Assembly (NCBI GenBank): GCA_964601085.1
Contig: CAZRLN010000005.1
Span: 1 to 64,000 of the forward strand
Origin: UBA1444 sp964601085
GTDB taxonomy: Bacteria > Bacillota > Negativicutes > UBA1444
Direction of reading: 5' to 3'
Length of the DNA: 64,000 nucleotides
The notes under the pieces are model-generated. The model had not been told where the DNA came from and made no database searches. It worked only from the letters and a program-made list of their open reading frames with translations. A program made the position numbers and the translations under genes. Positions 33,775 through 44,300 of the stretch are shown in pieces. Positions within the stretch are counted from its first letter, which is position 1; every line of letters starts with the position of its first letter.

Positions 33775-33809
33775 GGCAAGCGTGCTTATTTGCGCTTGCC
33801 TTTTTCTTT
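33775..33809 (+). terminator. Intrinsic terminator of the D-amino-acid block
   Basis: An 8-bp perfect stem GGCAAGCG/CGCTTGCC with a ten-base loop is followed by T5CTTT, 22 bases after the third D-aminoacylase. Confidence 0.85.
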
Positions 33810-33908
33810 GTAGTGAATTGGAGAATGCAGGAAGATGCTTCTTTGAAAGCGAAATCAAATATTAATCGAAAATGCGGAGAAAAAAGAGCTACACTACAAA
33901 GAGTCTAG

Positions 33909-35915
33909 TTGGGAGATGGGGTAAGATTGCGTCTGGGGAGCTCAACCAGCTTGGACAGTTATCGGAGAACTACCCTACTGATTGTTGGGTTTGTGGTGTT
34001 ATGCATAGTTGGCGCTTTCCGCCTGGCGGACTATCTGTCCGACAGGGAACTGGCCGATCAAAAAATCCGCACTGATGTCGCCAACCGTAACTTGGCGATG
34101 ATCCTGACGGAAAGTGTCAACAGTGCGATCCGGAATGCGGACATTTTGCTGCGGATTTTCAAAGGGGATTGGGAAAACAACGGCGCACTGACCGATAGTC
34201 TGCAAGCAAAACTGCCGGAAATCATTAATGCGGGCATGGTCGCCCGGATCTGCATCGCTGACGCATCGGGCAAAATCGTATTCAACGCGATGAAGCTGAC
34301 CCATTCGACGAATATCGCTTCCCAGATATATTTTCAGAAGCATAGGGCAGAAGACGCCGGCGAGGTGCTGCTCGATGTCGTTTGGCTCATGGGAGAGAAG
34401 GGGCCGCCAATGCTGGTGGTTAGCCGTCGCCTGAACCATGGGGATGGCTCGTTCGGCGGCGTGGTTAGTGTGGGAATCCGGCAGGAGTATCTAATGCGGG
34501 CGTTCCGTGAACTAGAACTGGGCAATGAGAATTCATTGAGCCTTTTGCATACGGATGGAAACATTCTGGCACGGATTCCCGGTGAATTCGACCGGATGGC
34601 TTTTGCCGCGGTGTTCAGGAACCACCCTTCTCTGACACGCGTGAAAGCGGGAGAAATGACCGGTGAGTATGAGGTGCCGGGAGCTGATGGAATTCCCCGG
34701 TTGGGTTCTTTTCGCAAACTAAATGTGTATCCGGTCGTGGCTTTGGCTACGACGAAGAAAGAGGTGGCGCTGTCTCGAGTGTTGGAACGGCGGGGGCTCT
34801 ATCGAAATGCGGCGACCGGTTTTTCTTTCTTTGTAATGGTTTCCGGTCTGCTGATCTGGATGCAGCTACGCCGGCAGTACCGGACTGAGCAGACGCTGCG
34901 GGAACGGGAACAGGAGTTGACGTTTTCGAGTTATCATGATGCGTTGACTGGAATCTACAACCGGGCATATTTTTATGAAAAGGTTCGCGAAGCCGGACCG
35001 CAGGCCGGCGTTATCATGGCCGACATGGACGGACTGAAGGTTATTAACGATACCTTTGGGCATAAGATGGGCGACCAGGCGCTGATCGACACGGCGGGGA
35101 TTTTGGGCCGATGCATTTCGCCGGATTCCATTCCAGCCCGTATCGGCGGCGATGAATTTGCAGTCTATATACCGGTTACGACCCGGGAAACGGTAGAGAA
35201 AATGATTCAGGCTCTTCGTCAGGAAATCTCCCGGTATAATGGCAGTCATGCGTTGCCGTTGCAGCTTTCGCTGGGTTTTGCCATCGCCGATGGAAAAACG
35301 GCGCCACTATCCGAACTGATGGCGACGGCCGACAAATGGATGTACCGGGAAAAGCTGCGGCAGGCCGGGACGCATCGCAGCCAGTTTACCAATACGCTGA
35401 AAGAGATGTTGGTTGCTCGCGATTACATTACGGAAGGGCATGTGTCGAGAGTGACGGACATTACGATTGCGCTGGCCAAGGCCGTCGGGTTGTCCTCGGC
35501 GCAGATACCGGACATGGAGTTGTTTGCCTACTTTCACGACATCGGCAAAGTGGGGGTTTCCGACCGAATTTTGAACAAATGCGGGCCATTGACCGATTTC
35601 GAGCGGCATGAGATGCAACAGCATTCGGAAATCGGCCACCGGATCGCGTCGGCGACGGATGATTTATCCGGAATTGCCGACTGGATTCTGAAGCATCACG
35701 AGCGCTGGGATGGCAAGGGATATCCTTGGGGGATCGCCGGAGAGGATATTCCGGTCCAATGTCGAATCCTGGCGATTGCGGACGCCTACGACGCCATGAC
35801 CAGTGACCGCCCTTACCGCAAGGCGATGTCCCATCAGGACGCGATTGCGGAAATGCGTCGAAACGCCGGAACACAGTTCGACCCGGCGCTGGTGGAGAAA
35901 TTCATCGAGCTTTAG
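33909..35915 (+). CDS. Membrane sensor with GGDEF and HD-GYP domains
   Basis: Up to 668 residues. Two membrane helices (about 24-40 and 302-318) flank an extracytoplasmic dCache-like sensor domain. A GGDEF domain (about 340-490) keeps the active site GGDEF (RIGGDEFAVYIP). An HD-GYP domain (about 495-668) keeps HDIGKVGV and HHERWDGKGYP. It could therefore both make and degrade c-di-GMP; in such hybrids one activity usually dominates. The start is uncertain: TTG 33909 opens the frame, and TTG 33927 has GGAGA ten bases upstream. Confidence 0.9.
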   Translation: MGDGVRLRLGSSTSLDSYRRTTLLIVGFVVLCIVGAFRLADYLSDRELADQKIRTDVANRNLAMILTESVNSAIRNADILLRIFKGDWENNGALTDSLQAKLPEIINAGMVARICIADASGKIVFNAMKLTHSTNIASQIYFQKHRAEDAGEVLLDVVWLMGEKGPPMLVVSRRLNHGDGSFGGVVSVGIRQEYLMRAFRELELGNENSLSLLHTDGNILARIPGEFDRMAFAAVFRNHPSLTRVKAGEMTGEYEVPGADGIPRLGSFRKLNVYPVVALATTKKEVALSRVLERRGLYRNAATGFSFFVMVSGLLIWMQLRRQYRTEQTLREREQELTFSSYHDALTGIYNRAYFYEKVREAGPQAGVIMADMDGLKVINDTFGHKMGDQALIDTAGILGRCISPDSIPARIGGDEFAVYIPVTTRETVEKMIQALRQEISRYNGSHALPLQLSLGFAIADGKTAPLSELMATADKWMYREKLRQAGTHRSQFTNTLKEMLVARDYITEGHVSRVTDITIALAKAVGLSSAQIPDMELFAYFHDIGKVGVSDRILNKCGPLTDFERHEMQQHSEIGHRIASATDDLSGIADWILKHHERWDGKGYPWGIAGEDIPVQCRILAIADAYDAMTSDRPYRKAMSHQDAIAEMRRNAGTQFDPALVEKFIEL

Positions 35916-35947
35916 GGACTTTCTCATTGGAAATTGCAAACCAAGAG

Positions 35948-35991
35948 AAAGGCTGTCTATCCTGGCAAAAGCCAGGCGAGACAGCCTTTTT
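35948..35991. terminator. Strong intrinsic terminator
   Basis: An 11-bp stem (AAAGGCTGTCT/AGACAGCCTTT) with an additional inner CCTGGC/GCCAGG stem ends in T5. It lies between the convergent GGDEF/HD-GYP and htpG genes. Confidence 0.9.
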
Positions 35992-36029
35992 GCATCGATT
36001 CCGGATTATTGGTGAAATGGGGGCTAACT

Positions 36030-37958
36030 CTATTTTCCTGGTTTTGTCATCAGACGGGCCACTTTGGCGGCGAAGCCGATCGGGTCCTCCGGTGTGAGGC
36101 CTTCCATCAGCAGGGCCTGGCCATAGAGCAGTTCGCAATAGTCCTTGAAGTTGTCGGAAGCCGGCTCGGCGGCATATAGTTCTTTCAAAACGCCGAACAG
36201 CTCATGGTCCGGGTTTAGTTCGAGGATGCGGCTGGCCTTGTACATGGGGTTGTCCATTTCCGACAGGATCTGTTCCATCGACAGGCTGATACCTTCATCG
36301 CCGCTGACCAGGCAGACCGGACTGGTTTTCAGGCGGTGGCTGATTTTCACGTCGGCCACCCGGCCCTTCAGCTGCTCTTTGACGGCGGTGGTTAGGGTCT
36401 CGTTTTCCTTGACGGCGGTTTCGTCGTCCTTCTTTTCCTTCGGCGCGTCGAGTTCCTGCAGTTTCAGATCGCCGCGGCTGATGGACTGGAATTTTTTCTC
36501 CTTGTATTCTCGCAGGGAGTCGATGGCGAACTCGTCAACCCGGTCGAACAGGTACAGCACTTCAAGGCCTTTTTCCTTCAGAATTTCCATCTGCGGCAGG
36601 CGCTCGACCGATGAACGATCCTTGCCGGTGGCATAGTAGATGACGGTCTGGCTCTCCGGCATGCGGGCGAGGTATTCGTCCAGTGTCGTCAGTTCGTCGA
36701 CCGAATGGGAAGAGGGGAACATCAGCAGGGCCTGCAGCTTGTCGCGGTTCATGAAATCGGAGTAGACGCCGTTTTTGACGGACTTGCCATATTCCTGCCA
36801 GAACTTCTTGTATTTGTCACGGTCTTTTTCCAGCATCTTCTCGAGCGTCTTGAAAATGGTTTTTTCCAGGTTCTTGCCGATCTTTTTCAGTTGGCTGCTG
36901 TGCTGGAGCAGCTCGCGGGAGATGTTGAGCGAGAAGTCTGGCGAGTCGACCAAGCCGCGGACGAATCGCAGATACTCCGGCAGTAGGTCCTGGTAGTTGT
37001 CCATGACGAACACATTCTTTGAATACAGGCGAATGCCGGTGGTCGTTTCCCGCTGATAGAAATCAAACGGAGCGTGGGCGGGGAGGAATAGCAGCGTGGT
37101 GAACTCCACCGCGCCTTCCGCCTTGGTGTGGATCACTTCCAGCGGATCATCCCAGGTGTGAAAGACTTCCTTGTAGAACTGGCTGTATTCTTCCGGCTTG
37201 ATTTCGTTTTTGGACTTGACCCAGAGCGGAGTCATCGAGTTCAGGGTGCGGACCTCCTGGGTGTCGGCTGCGTCTTCCTTGCCTTTAACGGTGAAGGTCA
37301 TTTTGATGGGATAGCGGATGTAGTCGGAATATTTTTTGACCAGGCGCTGCAACGTATACTGGTTGAGAAAGTTTTCCTCCGGGTTTTCACTGGACCGGAA
37401 TTCCGGGTGCAGCGACAGGATCAGGCTGGTGCCGCGTTTTTCACGGTCGCACTCCTCAATGGTGTAAGTGCCGTCACCGGTGGACTCCCAGCAGATGCCC
37501 TTCGTCTGACCGGGCGCGCGGGTGATCAGGGTGACTTTTTCCGCGACCATGAAGGCTGAGTAAAAGCCCACGCCGAATTGGCCGATGAGTTCGCTGTCGG
37601 CGGCTCCGCCGGCTTCCTTCAGTTTTTCGAGAAATGATTTGGTGCCGGATTTGGCGATGGTACCGATGTTTTCCACGACTTCGTCGTAGGTCATGCCGAT
37701 GCCGTTGTCGGTGATGGTCAGCGTATTCGCTTTTTCGTCGGCGATCAGCATGATTTCAAAATTGGGGTCGCCTTCCAGCAGATCGTAGTTGGTTAGGGAC
37801 TGAACGCGAATCTTGTCGATGGCGTCCGAGGCGTTGGAGATCAGTTCCCGCAGGAAAATCTCCCGGTTGGTGTAGATGGAGTGGATCATCAGATCGAGCA
37901 ATTGTTTGGTTTCGGTCTGAAATTCACGTCTTTCCTTGCCAATAGGTTGTTGTGTCAT
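36030..37958 (-). CDS. htpG: Chaperone HtpG (Hsp90)
   Basis: 642 residues. The N-terminal GHKL ATPase motifs are complete: IYTNREIFLRELISNASDAIDK, LTITDNGIGMTYDEVVENIGTIAKSGT and GQFGVGFYSAFMVA. The middle domain has TTTGIRLYSKNVFV and NISRELLQ. Acts as an ATP-driven cytosolic chaperone. CAGGAGG precedes the ATG. Length is near the family norm. Confidence 0.97.
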   Translation of the reverse strand: MTQQPIGKERREFQTETKQLLDLMIHSIYTNREIFLRELISNASDAIDKIRVQSLTNYDLLEGDPNFEIMLIADEKANTLTITDNGIGMTYDEVVENIGTIAKSGTKSFLEKLKEAGGAADSELIGQFGVGFYSAFMVAEKVTLITRAPGQTKGICWESTGDGTYTIEECDREKRGTSLILSLHPEFRSSENPEENFLNQYTLQRLVKKYSDYIRYPIKMTFTVKGKEDAADTQEVRTLNSMTPLWVKSKNEIKPEEYSQFYKEVFHTWDDPLEVIHTKAEGAVEFTTLLFLPAHAPFDFYQRETTTGIRLYSKNVFVMDNYQDLLPEYLRFVRGLVDSPDFSLNISRELLQHSSQLKKIGKNLEKTIFKTLEKMLEKDRDKYKKFWQEYGKSVKNGVYSDFMNRDKLQALLMFPSSHSVDELTTLDEYLARMPESQTVIYYATGKDRSSVERLPQMEILKEKGLEVLYLFDRVDEFAIDSLREYKEKKFQSISRGDLKLQELDAPKEKKDDETAVKENETLTTAVKEQLKGRVADVKISHRLKTSPVCLVSGDEGISLSMEQILSEMDNPMYKASRILELNPDHELFGVLKELYAAEPASDNFKDYCELLYGQALLMEGLTPEDPIGFAAKVARLMTKPGK

Positions 37959-38112
37959 GGTTCAATCCTCCTGTGTCCATAGAATTACCCTTATTTTAAC
38001 ATAGTTTCCCCGACTACGTCAGAGGGTGCTTTTTATGGAAACAAGCAGGGGATTTGGTTTGCACGGCGAAAATTACTCTTTGATAATGTTAAGATACTTG
38101 GAGGTTCCAAAA

Positions 38113-39999
38113 ATGAATTGGCGAAGGTGGGTTTTCATTTTGACGATGAGCATTTCGATGGGGGCTTGGGTGACCGGCGAGGCGGCGCCGCAGATCCCGT
38201 TGCGGGAATTTTTTCGAAATCCGGAACTGTCGGCGCTGGAATTGTCGCCCGATGGCAAACAGGTGGCGTTTTTGGCGCCGGTGGAACGGCGGCTGAACTT
38301 GTTCGTCCAAGGGGTGAATGACGAAAAACCCCGGCAGGTGACGGATATCAGGGACCGGGACATCGGCGGCTATTTCTGGAAAAATGCCAATACGTTGATT
38401 TACCTGAAAGATGACGGCGGCGATGAAAATTATCATTTGTATGCAGTGGATCTCGCTTCCGGACAAACCCGCGACCTGACGCCGTTTCCCGGTGTGCGGG
38501 CGGGAATTGTGGACGATCTGGAGGATCTTGAGGATGAAGTTCTGATCGACATGAACCAGCGCCGGCTGGACGTTTTCGACGTGTACCGGCTGAATGTGAA
38601 GACCGGTGCAATGACCATGGTGGCGGAAAATCCCGGCAATTACGTGGGCTACCTGACGGATCACGAAGGGAAAGTGCGGGTAGCGATGGCCAAGGATGCG
38701 GAGCAGAATCTAAACATTCTGTTGTACCGCGAAACAGAGGCGCAGGAATTCCGGCCGATCATCACGACCGGTTTCAAAGAGCAGGTTTCGCCATACTTTT
38801 TTTCGGCGGATAACCGCCAATTGTACGCCACTTCGAACATCGGCCGGGATCGCAAGGCCCTGGTGTTGATCGATCCGGCGTCCGGCAAGGAAGTCCAGCT
38901 GCTGTTCGCCCACCCCCAGGTGGATGTGGGCGGGGCCGGCTGGTCGCGATTGCGCAAGGTGCTGACCAGTGTCGGCTACACGACGGACAAGAGCCATCGG
39001 CATTTCTTCGATGACACGATCCGCAAGATTTATGACACGTTGCAAAAACAGCTGCCCGGTTATGAAGTGGCGCTGACTTCCATTGACAAGGCGGAGGAGC
39101 AGTTTGTCGTCCGCACTTACAGCGACAAGTCCCGCGGCGCCTATTATCTGTTTAATGCGAAGACCGGCGCGTTGAGAAAATGGCGGGAACTGTCGCCATG
39201 GTTAAACGAACAGCAAATGGCGGACATGCGGCCGATTTCTTACAAAAGCCGGGATGGCCTGACGATTCATGGCTACCTGACGTTGCCGAAAGGAAAAGAG
39301 GCGAAGAATCTGCCGGTCATTGTGAATCCGCATGGCGGGCCGTGGGTCCGGGATACCTGGGGATTCAATTCGGAAGTCCAGCTGCTGGCCAATCGGGGAT
39401 TTGCCGTGCTTCAGATGAACTACCGGGGCTCGACCGGTTACGGCCGGGCGTTTTGGGAAGCGGGGTTCAAACAGTGGGGAGGGAAAATGCAGAACGACAT
39501 CACCGATGGCGTGGAGTGGCTGATCAAGCAGGGAATCGCCGACCCCAAACGGGTGGCGATTTATGGCGGCAGCTATGGCGGGTACGCGGTGCTGGCCGGA
39601 CTGGCGTTTACGCCGGATGTTTACGCCTGCGGCATCGATTACGTCGGCGTGTCCAACATTTTTACCCTGATGAAAACGATCCCGCCCTACTGGAAGCCGC
39701 TGATGGCCGAATTTTACGAGAAAGTGGGGCACCCGGAGAAGGACGAGGAGTTGTTGCGTTCGGTATCGCCAGTATTTCATGCGGACAAGATCAAGGCGCC
39801 GCTGTTCATCGCCCAGGGAGCGCGTGATCCTCGCGTGAACAAGGCCGAATCCGACCAGATGGTGGCGGCGTTGGCGGCGCGCGGCATCAAGGTCGAATAT
39901 ATGGTCAAGGACAATGAAGGACACGGTTTTCGCAATGAAGAAAACCGATTCGAATTTTATGAAGCGATGGAGAAGTTCCTGCAAGGATGCATGAAATAG
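38113..39999 (+). CDS. Secreted S9-family (prolyl oligopeptidase-like) peptidase
   Basis: 628 residues from the ATG at 38113 (GGAGG eight bases upstream; the longer ORF from 38026 is unsupported). A signal peptide ends near GEAAP. A beta-propeller (about 40-370) precedes the alpha/beta-hydrolase domain. The catalytic triad is Ser487 (GGSYGGYA), Asp572 (GARDPRVN) and His604 (EGHGF). Such acylaminoacyl- or dipeptidyl-peptidases degrade peptides outside the cytoplasm. The product could feed peptide uptake by the Dpp system, but this is speculative. Confidence 0.92.
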   Translation: MNWRRWVFILTMSISMGAWVTGEAAPQIPLREFFRNPELSALELSPDGKQVAFLAPVERRLNLFVQGVNDEKPRQVTDIRDRDIGGYFWKNANTLIYLKDDGGDENYHLYAVDLASGQTRDLTPFPGVRAGIVDDLEDLEDEVLIDMNQRRLDVFDVYRLNVKTGAMTMVAENPGNYVGYLTDHEGKVRVAMAKDAEQNLNILLYRETEAQEFRPIITTGFKEQVSPYFFSADNRQLYATSNIGRDRKALVLIDPASGKEVQLLFAHPQVDVGGAGWSRLRKVLTSVGYTTDKSHRHFFDDTIRKIYDTLQKQLPGYEVALTSIDKAEEQFVVRTYSDKSRGAYYLFNAKTGALRKWRELSPWLNEQQMADMRPISYKSRDGLTIHGYLTLPKGKEAKNLPVIVNPHGGPWVRDTWGFNSEVQLLANRGFAVLQMNYRGSTGYGRAFWEAGFKQWGGKMQNDITDGVEWLIKQGIADPKRVAIYGGSYGGYAVLAGLAFTPDVYACGIDYVGVSNIFTLMKTIPPYWKPLMAEFYEKVGHPEKDEELLRSVSPVFHADKIKAPLFIAQGARDPRVNKAESDQMVAALAARGIKVEYMVKDNEGHGFRNEENRFEFYEAMEKFLQGCMK

Positions 40000-40106
40000 G
40001 CAATGCAAAACCATCCGGAGATTAGGGAGTAACCGGCGGCCATTTCACATAGACCCGAAATGTGTTAAAATTGATAGCAATTTTGTGAAACCGCAGGGGG
40101 AAACTG

Positions 40107-41204
40107 ATGCTGAGACTGGTGATGGATACTGTTCGACCGGAGATGCTTGCGGCCGTTGATGTGATGGACCCTGGCGGACGTTTTTTGGTTCGCGCCGGTC
40201 GACCGTTGCAGGAGAAACATATCGAAATCATGCAGAGCCTAGGGTTTGGCTCCGCTTATGTGAATTTACCCTATTTGAGCCAAACGCCTCCCCCGGAGGA
40301 TGTTGTCCGGCCGGAACTCCGATTGGAGGCTGTCCGGGTAATCCGTCAGGTGTACGATGATTTCCGGACCAAGGGAGACGTGGACGGGAACCCATTGCGC
40401 GAGTTGGCGACCAAACTACTGAACGAGGTGATCCTCAACCGGGGACGGTTGTTTCAGTTCGTGGATCTGCGCACACCGGACACTTATTTGTCGTCGCATG
40501 TCTTTAATGTGGCCGTTTTGTCGCTGCTGACCGGACTGAAAATGGAGTATTCACCGGCAAAATTGCATGAACTGGCAATCGGCGCTCTGACGATGGATAT
40601 CGGCGAGATGCTTGTGTCGCCGGAGATCCTGCGGAAAAAGGGCAAACTGGAGCCGGCGGAAATGCTGGAAGTCAAAAAGCATCCGGAAACCGGCTTCGAA
40701 GGGCTGCGGAAAAAAATGCGCGGCCTGCCGGCCCCGTCGATGCATGTCGCATACCAGCACCATGAGAGTTTCGACGGCAAGGGATATCCCCGGGGAATCG
40801 GCGGCGGCGACATTCATGAATTTGCGCGCATCGCCAGCGCGGCGGACATGTACGACGCATTGTTGTCGGATCGGCCTTTCCGCCACTATTATCTGCCGCA
40901 CGAGGCGGTCAGCATTCTGCATGCGCTGTCGGGACGCCTGTTGGATCCGGAAATCGTCACGCATTTGACTTCCTGTATTGCTGTTTATCCGCAGGGGAGC
41001 CTGGTGCAGCTGGATACCCAGGAACTGTGTGAGGTGGAGGCGGTCAATGTGCAGCACCCCGGCCGCCCTCGTCTGCAGCTGCTGACGGATGCCTGGGGCA
41101 ATCGGCGCAAGGAGCGGGAAAGTGTTGCCCTGGAAAAGATGTCGAGCCGCTATATCACCAGAGTATTGAAGGATCAGGAAATCATGGATTGGCTGGTGTC
41201 CTGA
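40107..41204 (+). CDS. HD-GYP-family protein with a degenerate HD pair
   Basis: 365 residues, no membrane segment. An HD-GYP domain (about 110-290) keeps the first metal histidine (LSSHVFNVAVLS) and HHESFDGKGYPRG, but the central HD pair reads MD (ALTMDIGEML, M163-D164). Loss of that histidine should impair the phosphodiesterase metal centre, so it may bind c-di-GMP without cleaving it. The N-terminal 100 residues are an unassigned domain. The C-terminus is a small extension (RPRLQLLTDAWGNRRKE). A GCAGGGGG site precedes the ATG. Confidence 0.85.
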   Translation: MLRLVMDTVRPEMLAAVDVMDPGGRFLVRAGRPLQEKHIEIMQSLGFGSAYVNLPYLSQTPPPEDVVRPELRLEAVRVIRQVYDDFRTKGDVDGNPLRELATKLLNEVILNRGRLFQFVDLRTPDTYLSSHVFNVAVLSLLTGLKMEYSPAKLHELAIGALTMDIGEMLVSPEILRKKGKLEPAEMLEVKKHPETGFEGLRKKMRGLPAPSMHVAYQHHESFDGKGYPRGIGGGDIHEFARIASAADMYDALLSDRPFRHYYLPHEAVSILHALSGRLLDPEIVTHLTSCIAVYPQGSLVQLDTQELCEVEAVNVQHPGRPRLQLLTDAWGNRRKERESVALEKMSSRYITRVLKDQEIMDWLVS

Positions 41205-41388
41205 TTCACCGATCAATTGCCATATCCACTGAACAAAGCGGTAAAACTCTGGCGCCGGGGTTTTACCGCTTTGCTGCTTTTCCGGCGAAGCGGGGAAAGC
41301 GGGCAGAAGGATTTTGCCGGCGAATCGCAAATTTAACACCAGAGAAGAGGTTGTTTCCCACTGTGTCATTGGAACAAAGGAGAATCTT

Positions 41389-44300
41389 GTGAAGCTTTTG
41401 CACTGCTTGCCACTGGGCGAATCGATGCTGCCGGAATTTATCCATCGGTTGCAGGAAGCTGGAAAAAACGGCTGCGCGGGCCGGATGGCGCTAGTGCTGC
41501 CCAGTCCCTATCTGCTGGAACAGGCCCGGACACGGTTGAGGTTGACGGATGTCGCCGTCTGGGAGTTTCCCCGCATTCTTTCACTCGACGAACTGGCGGC
41601 GTATTTGGCCGGAGTTCGAAAGATCAGCCGCTTGGAACAGGAATTCTTGATCGACGGCATCGTGAAGGAAACCATGGCGGCGGGACGCTTTCCGTATTTC
41701 GGCCGAATCGCCGATTTTCCCGGTTTCATCACGGCGCTGGCACGGTTGTTCGATGAGTTCAAAATGGCGGCGGTGACTCCGGCGGAACTGGTCGAAGCGA
41801 TGGAGGCTCTGCAGGACGAGGTGGAGCGGAATACGGAACGGGATGCGGCAATTTGCGCGTTGTTCGAGGCCTATCAGGAAAAACTGGCCGATTTGTCACG
41901 GGTGGATTTGGGGGGGATGTACGAGGCGGCCATCGAGAAATTGGCGCAAAGGGATCGCCGCTTACCGTTCGATCGGATCTTTCTGGCCGAATTTTCGGTT
42001 CTGTCGCCGGTTCGGCTGGAGTTGATTCAGTGCCTGAAAAACCGGGATGAAGTGGAACTGGAGATTGGCATTTGCTTCGAAAAAAACCGCCCGGGGGTAT
42101 TCCGTTCGGTGGAGCCGGTGTACGATGCATTGTTGGGTATGGGGTTTGAGACGGAATTTCATCCGGTAGCGTCGATCCCGTCACCGGCTTTGACGCATTT
42201 GCGCCGGGAGTTGTTTGCCGATCAGCCGGCGGTTGCCGGTGAGGCCGATGGAATCCGAATCCTGTCTTGTCCAAATCGTGCCCGGGAACTTTGCGTTGTG
42301 GCCGACCAGATCAAAGCGTTGCTGCAGGAACGGGAGATTGACCCGCGATCCGTGGCGGTCGTGACCCAGGATCCAGCGGCGTATTCCCGGTTGCGCGCCG
42401 TGTTTGCGGAGCGGGGAATTCCCGTGGACCGGGCTGATGCCGTGCCGATGCTGGAACGGTCCCTGCCGCGTCTGGTTTTCGACTGGCTGGCGTTGGTACG
42501 GGAGCGGGGCAGTCGTGCGGCGTTTTTTGCCGTCCTGAAATCTCCGTATGTGGCGCAACGTTTGGACTGGGATGGCGATGAACTCGAATGGTCGCTGTTG
42601 GACGAAGTGCTCCGGAACTGGGAGGACTGGCCGACGAGCGAAGACTGGCGCGGCAAATGGCAGGAATTGCGGCTGCGGGTCCAGGAGTGGGAACGTGCGG
42701 CCACTTGGCCGGAATGGGCCCAGCGTTTGCGCGAACTGCTATTGTGGCTAGATGTATCCAAAACGCTGAAACGGCGCCGACAGGCGGGAATTTTGTCCTT
42801 GCCGGAAGTGCGGGCCGAGTTGGAGTGCCTGGACGAGTTGCTGGCGGCGGCCGATGCGATGCAGGAGTTGTCCGGATTTGGACCGCTGGACGCCGAGTTG
42901 CCGGGAATCACCGAAATGGGCGAACTGTTGCGGCAAATACTGGCGGATGCGGCAGTTGCTCTGGAGGACCGGCAGGAAGCAGGTATCCAGGTGGTGACGC
43001 CGGAAACCGGCAGTGGAATGAAGTTCCGGTCGGTGTTTGTACTGGGGTTGGCGGAAGGAGAATTCCCCGCGCCACCCCGCGAAAGCTGGCTGTATGACGA
43101 CCGGGAACGGCGGTCGTTCTTCGAAGCCGGCGTTTTTCTGCGGACTGCCGGCGATCGGGCGGCGACGGCGGACTTTTCTTTTGCACTGGCGGCGGGAATG
43201 GCGACGGAAGAGCTGGTTTTGAGCATATTGACGGATAGTGAAACTCTGCCGTCCCGGTTTGTTGGGGAAGTGACGAGGCTGTTTACGGCGGATGCGGTGG
43301 CCGGGCAATCCTTCGGATTGCACGAGGTTGTCGCCGCGCAGCCGGCATCGGCATGGAGTCGGCAGGAATTGATGAAGGCCGCTTTGTACCATGTCTGGAA
43401 CGATCCGGAACTCCGAGGTGTCTGGCAGGAATATTATGACGCCTTGCAGCCCCGGCTGCCGGATCGATTGACAGAACGGGCAGCGATCGAGTCCGGACGG
43501 GCGGGAGCCTACGCCGGAATTGTCGGTGAGGATCTGATCGAGAAGCTCCCGCTCAGCCCTTCGGCGCTGGAACAATACGCGGCCTGCCCATTCTCTTATT
43601 TTGCGTCGGCCGTGTTGAAGCTCGGCGAGTGGGAGCCGGCCCGGGAAGGGCTTGACGTGCTGTCGGCCGGTTCGGTGTGGCATGAAGTGCTGGCCGCTTT
43701 TTTGGGAAAATATCGCGGCCGTCGTTTGGCGGCGGTTGACCAGGCCCGCTACGAAGCGGAACTGGCGGCGCTATTGGCGGATGCTGTGGCGCGGCGCGAG
43801 CGTCAGGGACGGTTGACACCCGATGTTTGGTGGCGGTTCGAGCAACCGCGCTGGGAGCAGGCCCTGCGCGACTGGTTGACTGGCGAGATTCAGCGGCAAC
43901 TGGAGGAACCGCTGTTGACGCCAAGCTATTTTGAATGGGCCTTCGGGACGGTGCTTCGGCCCGGCAATGATCCGGCTTCGACCGAGCGGCCATTATTGCT
44001 GACGGCGGAGCAAAGCGGTGACGCCTTGGAACTTCAGGGGAAAGTTGACCGTATCGATGTCGGCGGCGACCGTTGTTGCGTCATTGATTACAAAACGGGC
44101 AAGCCGCCGTCTCGCAAACTGGTCGAGCAAGGGCTGCGAGTGCAGGTCCCCCTGTATATGTTGGCGGTAGCGGAGCTGTTGGCGCCGCCGGGGAAGGCGG
44201 AAGTGGATGGCCTGTATCTGCAGGTGGGAAAGGCAGCGGCGCAGTTGGCGCTTCCCGGCGGCAAGATTCCCCGGGAGGAACTGCTGGCGGTGACGAAACA

